From assembly GCF_031181705.1 (NCBI RefSeq), contig NZ_JAPSKN010000007.1, positions 1 through 64,000 on the forward strand: a stretch of DNA of 64,000 bases. The letters run 5' to 3'. Below the pieces are notes generated by a model. It was not told where the DNA came from. It was given only the letters and a program-made list of their open reading frames with translations, and searched no databases. Positions 44,919-54,032 of this stretch are shown here, piece by piece. This DNA comes from Streptomyces sp. (lineage in GTDB: Bacteria > Actinomycetota > Actinomycetes > Streptomycetales > Streptomycetaceae). Position numbers and translations under genes: made by a program. How positions within the stretch are numbered: position 1 is the stretch's first letter; each line of letters opens with the position of its first letter.

Positions 44919-46442
44919 GTGAGCGAGCTCCCTCCAGACCACAGCGCCGACGACCAGCCCGACCCCCTCACCGCCTTCGACGAGATCATCGCGGAGGAGA
45001 CCACCCGCGACCCCGACCTCGCGGTCATCGAGGCCGGCAGCCGGACCCTGCGCACCCAGGGCGGCCCCCCGGAGGCCGACATCCCGGCCCGGCCCGCCGA
45101 CCCCGAGGTCGACAAGGCCCTGCGCGAGGTCGAGGCGGAGCTCGCCACGCGCTGGGGCGAGACCAAGCTGGAGCCCTCGGTCGCCCGGATCGCCGCCCTG
45201 ATGGACGTGCTCGGAGAGCCGCAGCGGTCGTACCCGTCGATCCACATCACGGGCACCAACGGCAAGACCTCCACGGCCCGCATGATCGAGGCCCTGCTGG
45301 GCGCCTTCGAGCTGCGCACCGGCCGCTACACCTCGCCGCACGTGCAGTCGATCACCGAGCGCATCAGCCTGGACGGCGCCCCCATCTCGCCCGAGCGGTT
45401 CATCGAGACGTACCGGGACATCAAGCCGTACGTGGAGATGGTCGACGCCTCGCAGGACTACCGGCTGTCGTTCTTCGAGGTGCTCACGGCCATGGGGTAC
45501 GCGGCCTTCGCGGACGCCCCGGTGGACGTGGCCGTCGTCGAGGTCGGCATGGGCGGCTCCTGGGACGCGACGAACGTGATCGACGGGGACGTCGCCGTCG
45601 TCACGCCCATCGACCTCGACCACACCGACCGGCTCGGCACCACGCACGCCGAGATCGCCACGGAGAAGGCCGGCATCGTCAAGCAGGACGCCACCGTCAT
45701 CCTGGCGCAGCAGCCGGTCGAGGCGGCGCAGGTGCTGCTGAAGAAGGCCGTCGAGGTGGACGCGACGGTGGCCCGGGAAGGGCTGGAGTTCGGTGTCGTG
45801 GACCGGCAGGTGGCCGTCGGCGGGCAGCTGCTGACGCTGCGCGGGCTGGGCGGCGAGTACCGGGAGGTGTACCTGCCGCTGCACGGCGCGCACCAGGCGC
45901 ACAACGCGGCCGTGGCGCTCGCCGCCGTCGAGGCGTTCTTCGGCGTCGGCGCGCAGCGGCCCGACCCGCTCGACCTGGACACGGTCCGCAAGGCGTTCGC
46001 CGCCGTGGCCTCGCCGGGCCGGCTGGAGGTCGTGCGGCGCTCCCCGACGGTCGTGCTGGACGCCGCCCACAACCCCGCGGGCGCCCGGGCGGCGGCCGAG
46101 GCGATCGGGGAGGCCTTCCAGTTCAGCCGCCTCATCGGCGTGGTCGGTGCGAGCGGTGACAAGGACGTGCGGGGGCTGCTGGAGGCCTTCGAGCCGGTGT
46201 TCGCCGAAATCGTCGTCACGCGGAACTCCAGCCACCGCGCGATGGACGCCGACGAACTGGCCGGCATCGCCGTCGAGGTGTTCGGCGAGGAGCGCGTCCA
46301 GGTCGAGCCGCGGCTGCCCGACGCGCTGGAGGCCGCCATCACGCTGGCCGAGGAGGAGGGCGAGTTCGCGGGCGGCGGTGTGCTCGTCACCGGTTCGGTC
46401 ATCACCGTCGGCGAGGCCCGACTGCTCCTGGGGAGGGGCTGA
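44919..46442 (+). CDS. folC: Folylpolyglutamate synthase / dihydrofolate synthase
   Basis: 507 residues. Mur-ligase-fold ATP loop ITGTNGKTSTARMIEALL at about 110-127, SPHVQSITERIS, VEVGMGGSWDATNVI (metal and substrate), and the C-domain VLDAAHNPAGA. Adds glutamates to folates. The N-terminus is about 60 residues longer than the E. coli enzyme and acidic, as is usual in actinobacteria. The GTG lies six bases after TAGACT with no Shine-Dalgarno, implying leaderless initiation. DUF4233 follows six bases downstream. Confidence 0.95.
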   Translation: MSELPPDHSADDQPDPLTAFDEIIAEETTRDPDLAVIEAGSRTLRTQGGPPEADIPARPADPEVDKALREVEAELATRWGETKLEPSVARIAALMDVLGEPQRSYPSIHITGTNGKTSTARMIEALLGAFELRTGRYTSPHVQSITERISLDGAPISPERFIETYRDIKPYVEMVDASQDYRLSFFEVLTAMGYAAFADAPVDVAVVEVGMGGSWDATNVIDGDVAVVTPIDLDHTDRLGTTHAEIATEKAGIVKQDATVILAQQPVEAAQVLLKKAVEVDATVAREGLEFGVVDRQVAVGGQLLTLRGLGGEYREVYLPLHGAHQAHNAAVALAAVEAFFGVGAQRPDPLDLDTVRKAFAAVASPGRLEVVRRSPTVVLDAAHNPAGARAAAEAIGEAFQFSRLIGVVGASGDKDVRGLLEAFEPVFAEIVVTRNSSHRAMDADELAGIAVEVFGEERVQVEPRLPDALEAAITLAEEEGEFAGGGVLVTGSVITVGEARLLLGRG

Positions 46443-46448
46443 GAACCC

Positions 46449-46805
46449 ATGCGTACGCTCTGTTCTTCCACCCTGATCGGCGAGTTCTTCGTCATCGGCT
46501 TCGCCGGGCTGGTCGCCATGAAGGATCCCGACCTGTCCATGACCACCGTGTGGACGGTCAGCGGCATCGCCATGTTCCTGTGCGTGGTGCTGTGCGGCCT
46601 GGTGACGCGGCCCGGCGGGGTCGCCCTCGGCTGGGCGCTGCAGATCGCGCTGATCGCGTCCGGCTTCATCGTGCCGACCATGTTCTTCCTCGGCGCGATC
46701 TTCGCGGCCCTGTGGTGGGCGTCCGTGCACTACGGGCGGAAGGTGGACGAGGCGAAGGCGCGATTCGCCGCCCAGGCCGGCTCCTCCACACCTGACGCTG
46801 CGTAA
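46449..46805 (+). CDS. DUF4233 membrane protein
   Basis: 118 residues with three or four hydrophobic helices (FFVIGFAGLVAM, VSGIAMFLCVVLCGLV, WALQIALIASGFIVPTMFFLGAIFAALWWASVHYGRKV). This is the DUF4233 family, which almost always follows folC in actinobacteria. Role unknown. Begins six bases after the folC stop, with GGGGAGGGGC at the folC end as ribosome site. Confidence 0.87.
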   Translation: MRTLCSSTLIGEFFVIGFAGLVAMKDPDLSMTTVWTVSGIAMFLCVVLCGLVTRPGGVALGWALQIALIASGFIVPTMFFLGAIFAALWWASVHYGRKVDEAKARFAAQAGSSTPDAA

Positions 46806-46838
46806 CAGGCGCCCCGACACGCCGGGTAATCTCGTCCC

Positions 46839-46866
46839 ACCGGATCACCGCATCACCGCATCACCG
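46839..46866. repeat. ATCACCGC tandem repeat upstream of ndk
   Basis: Three consecutive ATCACCGC units between the DUF4233 gene and ndk, about 30 bases before the ndk start. Confidence 0.6.
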
Positions 46867-46895
46867 CACAGCCTTCACGCATAAGGAGCCCCGTC

Positions 46896-47309
46896 GTGAC
46901 CCAGCGCACCCTCGTCCTCCTCAAGCCCGACGCCGTCCGTCGTGGCCTGACCGGCGAGATCATCAGCCGCATCGAGCGCAAGGCGGGCTGGACGATCACC
47001 GCGCTGGAGCTGCGCACCCTGGACCAGGACACGCTGGAGCAGCACTACGGCGAGCACAAGGGCAAGCCCTTCTACGAGCCGCTGGTGGATTTCATGGCCT
47101 CCGGTCCGGTCGTGGCGATGATCGTCGAGGGGGAGCGGGTCATCGAGGGCGTGCGTCAGCTGGCCGGTCCGACCGACCCGATCGCCGCGGCGCCCGGCTC
47201 CATCCGCGGCGACTTCGGCGTCATCGTCCGGGAGAACCTGATCCACGCCTCCGACTCGGAGGAGTCCGCCGAACGCGAGGTGAAGATTTTCTTCCCCGGC
47301 CGGGCGTAG
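46896..47309 (+). CDS. ndk: Nucleoside diphosphate kinase
   Basis: 137 residues from a GTG with AAGGAG eight bases upstream. Catalytic His117 in [17 protein letters not shown], which carries the phosphate from ATP to other NDPs; N-terminal [14 protein letters not shown] is the family signature. Typical size. Followed by a GC-rich hairpin. Confidence 0.97.
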   Translation: MTQRTLVLLKPDAVRRGLTGEIISRIERKAGWTITALELRTLDQDTLEQHYGEHKGKPFYEPLVDFMASGPVVAMIVEGERVIEGVRQLAGPTDPIAAAPGSIRGDFGVIVRENLIHASDSEESAEREVKIFFPGRA

Positions 47310-47340
47310 CGTCCGCACGTCATCAGCACATACGGCAGGT

Positions 47341-47359
47341 CCGGGGGCGCCGCCCCCGG
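47341..47359 (+). terminator. Hairpin after ndk
   Basis: CCGGGGG-CGCCG-CCCCCGG (47341-47359) then GCTTTG, 32 bases past the ndk stop. Confidence 0.65.
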
Positions 47360-47571
47360 GCTTTGCGGCATATGCGTGGCGTACGAGGGAACGATCGCCC
47401 CCGAACGCCCGTCTCCACAAGCGAACGCGCACGGCATCTGCTGACAATGGCGGAGACCCTCCCGCAGTGTTCGCGAAGGCGCGTCTACCATGGAAGCCTT
47501 CACGTCACAGCACCCACCTTTGCCGACCTGAAAAGCCCTCAAAAGCTCATGGGAAGGCCAGACGAATCCTG

Positions 47572-48603
47572 ATGGGGAACTCAATGTCGTTCATCGGCCG
47601 TGACATGGCTGTCGACCTCGGGACCGCCAACACGCTGGTGTACGTCAGGGGTCGCGGGATCGTACTCAACGAGCCGTCCGTTGTCGCGATCAACACCAAC
47701 ACCGGTGGCATCCTCGCGGTCGGCGCCGAAGCGAAGAAGATGATCGGGCGCACGCCCGGCAACATCGTTGCCGTTCGTCCGCTGAAGGACGGCGTGATCG
47801 CCGACTTCGAGATCACCGAGCGGATGCTCCGCTACTTCATCCTGAAGATCCACAAGCGGCGGTATCTGGCTCGTCCGCGGGTCGTCGTCTGTGTGCCCTC
47901 GGGCATCACGGGCGTCGAGCGCCGTGCCGTCATCGAGGCGTCGTCCCAGGCCGGCGCCCGCCAGGTGCACATCATCGAGGAGCCCATGGCCGCGGCCATC
48001 GGCTCCGGCCTGCCGGTCCACGAGGCCACGGGCAACATGGTGGTCGACATCGGCGGCGGTACGACGGAGGTCGCGGTCATCTCCCTCGGCGGCATCGTCA
48101 CCGCCCAGTCCATCCGGGTGGCCGGCGACGAACTGGACAACGCGATCATCCAGCACATCAAGAAGGAGTACTCCCTCCTGCTGGGTGAGCGGACGGCCGA
48201 ACAGATCAAGATCACGATCGGTTCGGCGTACGACCTCGACACCGACGAGCACACCGAAATCCGCGGCCGGGACCTGGTCTCCGGCCTGCCGAAGACCGTC
48301 GTCATCTCCGCGGCCGAAGTCCGCAAGGCGATCGAGGAACCGGTCAACGCCATCGTCGACGCCGTCAAGACGACCCTCGACAAGTGCCCGCCGGAGCTGT
48401 CCGGCGACATCATGGACCGAGGAATCGTTCTGACCGGCGGCGGGGCGCTGCTGCGGGGCCTGGACGAGCGGCTGCGCCGGGAGACGGGCATGCCGATCCA
48501 CATCGCCGAGGACCCGTTGGACAGCGTGGCGCTCGGATCCGGAAAGTGCGTCGAGGAGTTCGAGGCGCTGCAGCAGGTTCTGGACGCCCAGCCGCGCAGA
48601 TGA
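47572..48603 (+). CDS. mreB: Actin-like morphogenesis protein MreB
   Basis: 343 residues from the ATG at 47572 (the length I recall for S. coelicolor MreB); the ATG at 47584, with GGGGAA close upstream, is an alternative. Actin-fold motifs: phosphate-1 [13 protein letters not shown], phosphate-2 [17 protein letters not shown], adenosine [13 protein letters not shown]. In Streptomyces MreB acts mainly in aerial hyphae and spore-wall thickening rather than vegetative tip growth. Head of the mreBCD-PBP2-rodA cluster; a 144-base gap with a hairpin separates it from mreC, so it may also be transcribed alone. Confidence 0.96.
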   Translation: MGNSMSFIGRDMAVDLGTANTLVYVRGRGIVLNEPSVVAINTNTGGILAVGAEAKKMIGRTPGNIVAVRPLKDGVIADFEITERMLRYFILKIHKRRYLARPRVVVCVPSGITGVERRAVIEASSQAGARQVHIIEEPMAAAIGSGLPVHEATGNMVVDIGGGTTEVAVISLGGIVTAQSIRVAGDELDNAIIQHIKKEYSLLLGERTAEQIKITIGSAYDLDTDEHTEIRGRDLVSGLPKTVVISAAEVRKAIEEPVNAIVDAVKTTLDKCPPELSGDIMDRGIVLTGGGALLRGLDERLRRETGMPIHIAEDPLDSVALGSGKCVEEFEALQQVLDAQPRR

Positions 48604-48618
48604 CATAACTCTTCGATT

Positions 48619-48652
48619 CCGCCGTACGGGACGATCTCCTCTCGTACGGCGG
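48619..48652 (+). terminator. Hairpin between mreB and mreC
   Basis: CCGCCGTACG and CGTACGGCGG form a 10-bp stem (48619-48628 with 48643-48652), 16 bases after mreB, followed by ATCGTTG. Probably a partial terminator that makes mreB mRNA more abundant than the rest of the cluster. Confidence 0.55.
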
Positions 48653-48747
48653 ATCGTTGATATAGAGGCATAAGCTCCCACAAAGCAGCCCCTCGGTATT
48701 CCCTGGGGCTTCCCGAATTCCTATGAGGAAGGGCACGGCCGCCGCAC

Positions 48748-49695
48748 GTGAGGGACACACGAGAGAGCCGGCTGCTCCTGGTGCTGCTGATCGCCATCGC
48801 GTTCGCGTTGATCACGGTGGACATCCGCGGTGGGGAGGACTCGCCCGTCGACGGTGCCCGGCAGGCCGCGGCGACGGTCTTCGGCCCGATCGAGAGCGGC
48901 GTGTCGTCCGCGGTCGACCCGGTCGGCAACGCGGTCTCCGCCATCCGCGACTCCGGCGAACGGCACGACAGGCTCGCCGCGCTGGAAGAGGAGAACGCGG
49001 CCCTGAAGGCCCGCCTGGGCAGCGACGACCGCGCCCGCAGCCGCCTCAAGCAGCTCGACAAGCTGCTGAAGGTCGCCGGGCAGGGCCAGTACGGCATCAA
49101 GGGCGCCGAGGTCATCGCCATCGGAGCGGCCCAGGGCTTCTCCTGGACCATCACCATCGACGTCGGCGCCAACGACGGCATCAAGCGCGACATGACCGTC
49201 CTCAACGGCGACGGGCTCGTCGGCCGCGTCACCACCGTCGGCCCCAACACCGCCACCGTGCTGCTCGCCAGCGACCCCGACTTCACGGTCGGCACCCGCA
49301 TGGAGTCCGGCGACGAACTCGGCTTCGCCTCCGGGCAGGGCGACCGCCCGCTGCGCGTGGAACTCCTCAACGGCAAGGCCGAGGTGAAGAAGGGCGACCG
49401 GCTCGTCACCTTCGGCTCGCAGGCCGACCGGCCGTTCGTGCCCGGCGTCCCGGTCGGCGTGGTCTCCCGCGTCGACCCCTCCGGCGGCGGCCTGACCCGC
49501 ACGCTCTACGTCACGCCCTACGCCGCGTTCAGCAAGCTCGACATCGTCGGTGTCGTGGTCCAGTCCCCGAAGAAGGACCCGCGTGACACGGTGCTCCCGC
49601 CCAAGCCCAAGCCGACCCCGAGGCCGACGGTGACGGTGACCGTGACGCCGTCCGCCGGGGCCCCCGTGGACGGCCAGAACCAGCAAGAGCAGTAG
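48748..49695 (+). CDS. mreC: Rod shape-determining protein MreC
   Basis: 315 residues from a GTG; the ribosome site is not clear (GAGGAAGGG is about 14 bases away). One N-terminal membrane helix (LLLVLLIAIAFALITV), a coiled coil at about 70-105 (ERHDRLAALEEENAALKARL), then the extracytoplasmic beta domains. The C-terminus is a Pro/Thr/Val-rich tail (PPKPKPTPRPTVTVTVTPS). Bridges MreB/MreD to the PBP in the wall-synthesis complex. Confidence 0.93.
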   Translation: MRDTRESRLLLVLLIAIAFALITVDIRGGEDSPVDGARQAAATVFGPIESGVSSAVDPVGNAVSAIRDSGERHDRLAALEEENAALKARLGSDDRARSRLKQLDKLLKVAGQGQYGIKGAEVIAIGAAQGFSWTITIDVGANDGIKRDMTVLNGDGLVGRVTTVGPNTATVLLASDPDFTVGTRMESGDELGFASGQGDRPLRVELLNGKAEVKKGDRLVTFGSQADRPFVPGVPVGVVSRVDPSGGGLTRTLYVTPYAAFSKLDIVGVVVQSPKKDPRDTVLPPKPKPTPRPTVTVTVTPSAGAPVDGQNQQEQ

Positions 49696-49708
49696 GAGCT
49701 GTCACCCC

Positions 49709-50383
49709 ATGCGCGTCAACCGGATCCTGCTCTCCTCCGCCCTGGTCGTCGTCGCCCTGGTGATCCAGGTGAGCGTCCTCGCCCGCCTGCATCTGCCGGG
49801 CGCGGTGCCCGACCTGCTGCTGCTCACCGTCCTGGGCCTGGCGCTGGTGTACGGGCACGTCGGCGGGGCCCTCGTCGGCTTCGGCGCGGGCCTGCTCGCC
49901 GACCTGGCCCCGCCCGCCGACCACGCCGCCGGGCGGTACGCCCTGGTGCTGTGCCTCATCGGCTATCTCGCGGGCCTGGTGAAGCCCGAGAACGGCCAGC
50001 TGAAGTCCGCGACCGGCCCGATGGTCGTGGTGGCCGCCGCAGCGGTCGGCTCGACCCTGCTGTACGCCGGGGTCGGGGCCCTCGTCGGGGACACCGCCGC
50101 CCGCCACGTGGGCCTGGGCAGCCTGCTGTTCACGGCCGCCCTGTACGACCTGCTGCTCGCCCCGTTCGTGGTGCCGGGGGTGATGGCCCTGGCCCGGCGC
50201 GCCGACAACGACCCGCTCGCCGAGTCCACGTCGGCCGCCGCCAAGGCCACGGACATCTCCTCCGGCTGGCTCGCCGGCGGCACCGGCCTGAGGATCGGCA
50301 GCCAGCGCAACGGGCTGCGGGTGAAGGCGGCCCGGGCCCGGATGGCGCGGGCCGGGCGGATCAAGGGGGTCAAGCGGCTGTGA
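49709..50383 (+). CDS. mreD: Rod shape-determining protein MreD
   Basis: 224 residues, five or six membrane helices over residues 1-165, then a basic cytoplasmic tail rich in Arg/Lys (KAARARMARAGRIKGVKRL) that extends beyond the usual MreD. The ATG has TAGGAG upstream and follows mreC by 13 bases. Membrane partner of MreC. Confidence 0.92.
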   Translation: MRVNRILLSSALVVVALVIQVSVLARLHLPGAVPDLLLLTVLGLALVYGHVGGALVGFGAGLLADLAPPADHAAGRYALVLCLIGYLAGLVKPENGQLKSATGPMVVVAAAAVGSTLLYAGVGALVGDTAARHVGLGSLLFTAALYDLLLAPFVVPGVMALARRADNDPLAESTSAAAKATDISSGWLAGGTGLRIGSQRNGLRVKAARARMARAGRIKGVKRL

Positions 50384-50531
50384 AGCCGGGGAAGTTCACC
50401 GGAACGGGGCGGTCCGGCAGGAACGCCGGCGTGTGGGCCCTTCGTTCCCCACATGTCACCGCACACACGTGTCCGGACAGACCGTCGTACTCGCACATCC
50501 GTACACGCAGGGAGAGGGGGAGGCAGCCGCA

Positions 50532-52778
50532 GTGACCAACATTCCCGAGACCGGGCGGAACCCACGGGTCCAGATCCGGCTCGTCGTCATTCAGGTCCTG
50601 GTCCTGTCCCTCCTGCTCACCCTCGGCGGACGCCTGTGGTACCTCCAGATCCGTGAGGGCGCGGCCTACGCCAAGGAGGCGTCGGGCAACCACGTCCAGC
50701 AGGTGGTCCAGCCCGCCGTCCGCGGCTCCATCCTGGACGCCCGCGGCGTGGCCCTCGCCGACAACGAGACGCGCCTGGTGGTCTCCGCCTCCCGCACGGA
50801 CCTGCTGAAGATGAAGGACGACGGCAAGGGAGTCCTCACCAAGCTCGCCGGCGTCCTGGGCATGACCCCCGAGGAGGTCATGGAGAAGGTCCGGCTGTGC
50901 GACGCCAAGACACCCCAGCCCTGCTGGAACGGCTCGCCGTACCAGCCCATCCCCATCACCGACGAGGCCACGCCCAAGCAGGCCCTGCAGATCCGCGAGC
51001 GCGCCGAGGACTTCCCCGGCATCACCGCCGAGCCCCAGGCCGTGCGCCGCTACCCCAGCCCGGGCAAGGCCAACACCGCCCAGGTCCTCGGCTACCTCTC
51101 CCCGGTCACCGACGAGGAGATCAAGAAGGCGCAGAACACCGACTCGCCGTACCTGCGCTCCGACCAGGTCGGCCGCTCCGGCCTGGAGCGCCAGTACGAC
51201 AAGCAGCTGCGTGGCAAGGCCGGCGTCACGCGCTACGAGGTCGACAACCTCGGCCGCGTCATCGGCCAGGCCGAGGCCGACCCCGCCCACCCCGGCGACA
51301 ACCTCGTCACCAGCATCGACGCCCGCGTCCAGCGGATCGCCGAGTACGAGCTGAACGAGGCCATGAAGCAGGCCCGCAAGGAGCACGACCGCAACACGGG
51401 CACGAACTACAAGGCCGACTCCGGCGCCGTCGTCGTCATGGAGGCCAAGACCGGCCGCGTCGTCGCCATGGCGTCGAACCCGACGTACGACCCGAACGCC
51501 TGGGTGGGCGGCATCTCCGCCAAGGACTACGCCAGGCTCACCGGCAAGAAGTCCAACTACCCGCTGCTCAACCGCGCGATCCAGGGCCAGTCGGCGCCCG
51601 GCTCCATCTTCAAGGTCATCCCGACCGCCGCCGCGGTCAACGCCGGCTACTCCTTCAACGGCCCCTACGAGTGCTCCAGCTCGTACTCCATCGGCGGCCA
51701 GGTCTTCAAGAACTTCGAGTCCAAGGGCTACGGGGCGATCAGCCTCGGCCGCGCCCTGGAGGTCTCCTGCGACACGGTCTTCTACCGCCTCTCCCACGAG
51801 GAGTGGAAGCGCGACGGCGGCACCAAGCCGAAGAAGAACGCCAACGACTGGTTCTACAAGACCGCCCACCAGTTCGGCCTCGGCAAGGAGACCGGCATCG
51901 ACCTGCCCAACGAGGTCACCGGCCGCGTCCCCGACCGCCAGTGGAAGCTCGACTACTGGAAGGCCAACAAGGACGTCTGGTGCCGCACCGGCAAGCGCAA
52001 CGGCAGTTACGCCGAGAAGATCGCCTACGAGAACTGCCTCGAAGGCAACCGCCTGCGCGCCGGTGACTCCGTCAACTACTCCATCGGCCAGGGCGACACG
52101 CTCGTCACGCCGATCCAGATGGCCACCATCTACGCCGCCATCTCCAACGGCGGCACGATGTACACGCCCTCCGTCGGCAAGGCCGTCATCAGCGCCGACG
52201 GCAAGACCGTCACGCCGATCAAGCCCCAGGCGCACGGCAAGCTCCCCATGAGCCAGAAGACGCGCAGCGAGATAAGCGATGCCCTCGCGGGAGTCGCCAC
52301 CCGCGGTACGGCCGCCTGGAGGTTCGGCGGCTGGCCGCAGGACAAGATCCCGATGCACGCCAAGACGGGTACGGCCGAGGTCTACGGCAAGCAGACGACC
52401 TCCTGGTTCGCCACGTACACCAAGGACTACGCGGTCGTCATGACGATCTCCCAGGGTGGTACGGGCTCCGGCGCCTCGGGTCCGGCCGTGCGCAACATCT
52501 ACAACGCGCTGTACGGCGTGTCCCCGGACGGCGACATCGACCGGAAGAAGGCCCTGCTGCCGACGCCGCAGAAGAGCCTCCCGAAGGTCAAGGTCGACGG
52601 CACGATCGCCTCCCCGAAGCTGTCCAAGGACCCGGCCAAGGACCAGCAGGCGAACAAGAAGGACCCCAACGCCCCGGCCGACCCGCTCCAGCCGGCGACG
52701 GCGGCCCCGCCGACGCCCGAGAACCGTGACACCCGAAGGCGCCGGCGCCGGCGGGGAAGCCGGAGGATGCCGACATGA
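50532..52778 (+). CDS. mrdA: Penicillin-binding protein 2 (class B transpeptidase)
   Basis: 748 residues from a GTG behind GGGGGAGG. A short cytoplasmic tail and one membrane anchor (LVVIQVLVLSLLLTLGG) precede the pedestal (VRGSILDARGVALADN). Transpeptidase motifs: Ser358-x-x-Lys361 in APGSIFK, S513-V-N, and K611-T-G in HAKTGTAE. Crosslinks peptidoglycan with RodA. The C-terminal 90 residues are a Lys/Pro-rich tail ending in an Arg run (TRRRRRRRGSRR), whose end overlaps the rodA start. Confidence 0.95.
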   Translation: MTNIPETGRNPRVQIRLVVIQVLVLSLLLTLGGRLWYLQIREGAAYAKEASGNHVQQVVQPAVRGSILDARGVALADNETRLVVSASRTDLLKMKDDGKGVLTKLAGVLGMTPEEVMEKVRLCDAKTPQPCWNGSPYQPIPITDEATPKQALQIRERAEDFPGITAEPQAVRRYPSPGKANTAQVLGYLSPVTDEEIKKAQNTDSPYLRSDQVGRSGLERQYDKQLRGKAGVTRYEVDNLGRVIGQAEADPAHPGDNLVTSIDARVQRIAEYELNEAMKQARKEHDRNTGTNYKADSGAVVVMEAKTGRVVAMASNPTYDPNAWVGGISAKDYARLTGKKSNYPLLNRAIQGQSAPGSIFKVIPTAAAVNAGYSFNGPYECSSSYSIGGQVFKNFESKGYGAISLGRALEVSCDTVFYRLSHEEWKRDGGTKPKKNANDWFYKTAHQFGLGKETGIDLPNEVTGRVPDRQWKLDYWKANKDVWCRTGKRNGSYAEKIAYENCLEGNRLRAGDSVNYSIGQGDTLVTPIQMATIYAAISNGGTMYTPSVGKAVISADGKTVTPIKPQAHGKLPMSQKTRSEISDALAGVATRGTAAWRFGGWPQDKIPMHAKTGTAEVYGKQTTSWFATYTKDYAVVMTISQGGTGSGASGPAVRNIYNALYGVSPDGDIDRKKALLPTPQKSLPKVKVDGTIASPKLSKDPAKDQQANKKDPNAPADPLQPATAAPPTPENRDTRRRRRRRGSRRMPT

Positions 52779-53977
52779 CCGGCGGTGTGAACAGCTTCCA
52801 GGTCTCCGGCTACGGGCCCGAGCGCTCCGGCTGGACGCGCCTGCTGGCCCGTGACTCGGTGGCACGACGGCTGGACTGGCCGATCCTGCTGGCGGCCCTC
52901 GCCCTGTCCCTGATGGGCACGCTGCTGGTCTACTCGGCCACCCGCAACCGCACGGAGCTCAACCAGGGCGACCCGTACTACTTCCTCGTCCGGCACCTGC
53001 TGAACACCGGCATCGGCCTGGCGCTGATGGCCGCCACGGTCTGGCTCGGCCACCGCGCCCTGCGCACGGCCGTGCCGATGCTGTACGGCTTCTCGGTGCT
53101 GCTGATCCTGCTCGTGCTCACCCCGCTCGGCTCGACGATCAACGGCGCCCACTCCTGGATCAAACTCCCCGGCGGCTTCTCGCTCCAGCCCTCGGAGTTC
53201 GTGAAGGTCACGATCATCCTGGGCATGGCGATGCTGCTGGCGGCCCGGGTCGACGCGGGCGACAAGCAGTACCCCGACCACCGCACGGTCGTGCAGGCCC
53301 TCGGCCTGGCCGCCGTGCCCATGGTGATCGTGATGCTCATGCCCGACCTCGGGTCGGTGATGGTCATGGTCATCATCGTGCTCGGCGTGCTGCTCGCCTC
53401 CGGCGCCACCAACCGGTGGGTGTTCGGCCTGCTGGGCGCGGGCGCCACCGGCGCGATCGCCGTCTGGCAGCTCGGTGTGCTCGACGACTACCAGATCGCC
53501 CGCTTCGCCGCGTTCGCCAACCCCGAGCTGGACCCGGCCGGCGTCGGCTACAACACCAACCAGGCCCGCATCGCCATCGGCTCCGGCGGACTGACCGGCT
53601 CCGGCCTCTTCCACGGCTCGCAGACCACCGGCCAGTTCGTGCCCGAGCAGCAGACGGACTTCGTCTTCACCGTGGCGGGGGAGGAACTGGGCTTCCTCGG
53701 CGGTGGCCTGATCATCCTGCTGCTCGGCATCGTGCTGTGGCGGGCCTGCCGGATCGCCCGGGAGACGACCGACCTGTACGGCACGATCGTGGCCGCCGGC
53801 ATCGTCGCCTGGTTCGCCTTCCAGACGTTCGAGAACATCGGCATGACCCTCGGCATCATGCCGGTCACGGGCCTGCCGCTGCCGTTCGTCTCGTACGGCG
53901 GCTCCTCGATGTTCTCCGTGTGGATAGCGGTGGGACTGCTGCAGTCGATCCGGGTGCAGCGGCCGATGTCGGCATGA
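52775..53977 (+). CDS. rodA: SEDS-family glycosyltransferase RodA
   Basis: 400 residues with about ten membrane helices. ATGA overlap with the PBP2 gene implies coupled synthesis of the pair. SEDS features: LQPSEFVKV at about 139-147, the conserved Asp in PDLGSVMV, and the C-terminal GLPLPFVSYGGSSM. Polymerises lipid II while PBP2 crosslinks. Known in S. coelicolor as Sfr within the Streptomyces spore wall synthesising complex. A terminator lies four bases after the stop. Confidence 0.95.
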   Translation: MTGGVNSFQVSGYGPERSGWTRLLARDSVARRLDWPILLAALALSLMGTLLVYSATRNRTELNQGDPYYFLVRHLLNTGIGLALMAATVWLGHRALRTAVPMLYGFSVLLILLVLTPLGSTINGAHSWIKLPGGFSLQPSEFVKVTIILGMAMLLAARVDAGDKQYPDHRTVVQALGLAAVPMVIVMLMPDLGSVMVMVIIVLGVLLASGATNRWVFGLLGAGATGAIAVWQLGVLDDYQIARFAAFANPELDPAGVGYNTNQARIAIGSGGLTGSGLFHGSQTTGQFVPEQQTDFVFTVAGEELGFLGGGLIILLLGIVLWRACRIARETTDLYGTIVAAGIVAWFAFQTFENIGMTLGIMPVTGLPLPFVSYGGSSMFSVWIAVGLLQSIRVQRPMSA

Positions 53978-53981
53978 CACC

Positions 53982-54010
53982 GCGCGGGGTGGCCCTCTGC
54001 CGCCCCGCGC
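53982..54010 (+). terminator. Terminator of the mre/PBP2/rodA cluster
   Basis: GCGCGGGGTGG pairs with CCGCCCCGCGC (53982-53992 with 54000-54010; one T-G pair), loop CCCTCTG. Confidence 0.75.
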
Positions 54011-54020
54011 CCCGGCCGAC

Positions 54021-54032
54021 TAGATTCGGTTC
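54021..54032 (+). promoter_or_regulatory. -10-like hexamer for leaderless CYTH-CHAD gene
   Basis: TAGATT at 54021-54026, six bases, then ATG at 54033. No ribosome site is present. Lies just after the rodA terminator, so the gene has its own promoter. Confidence 0.5.
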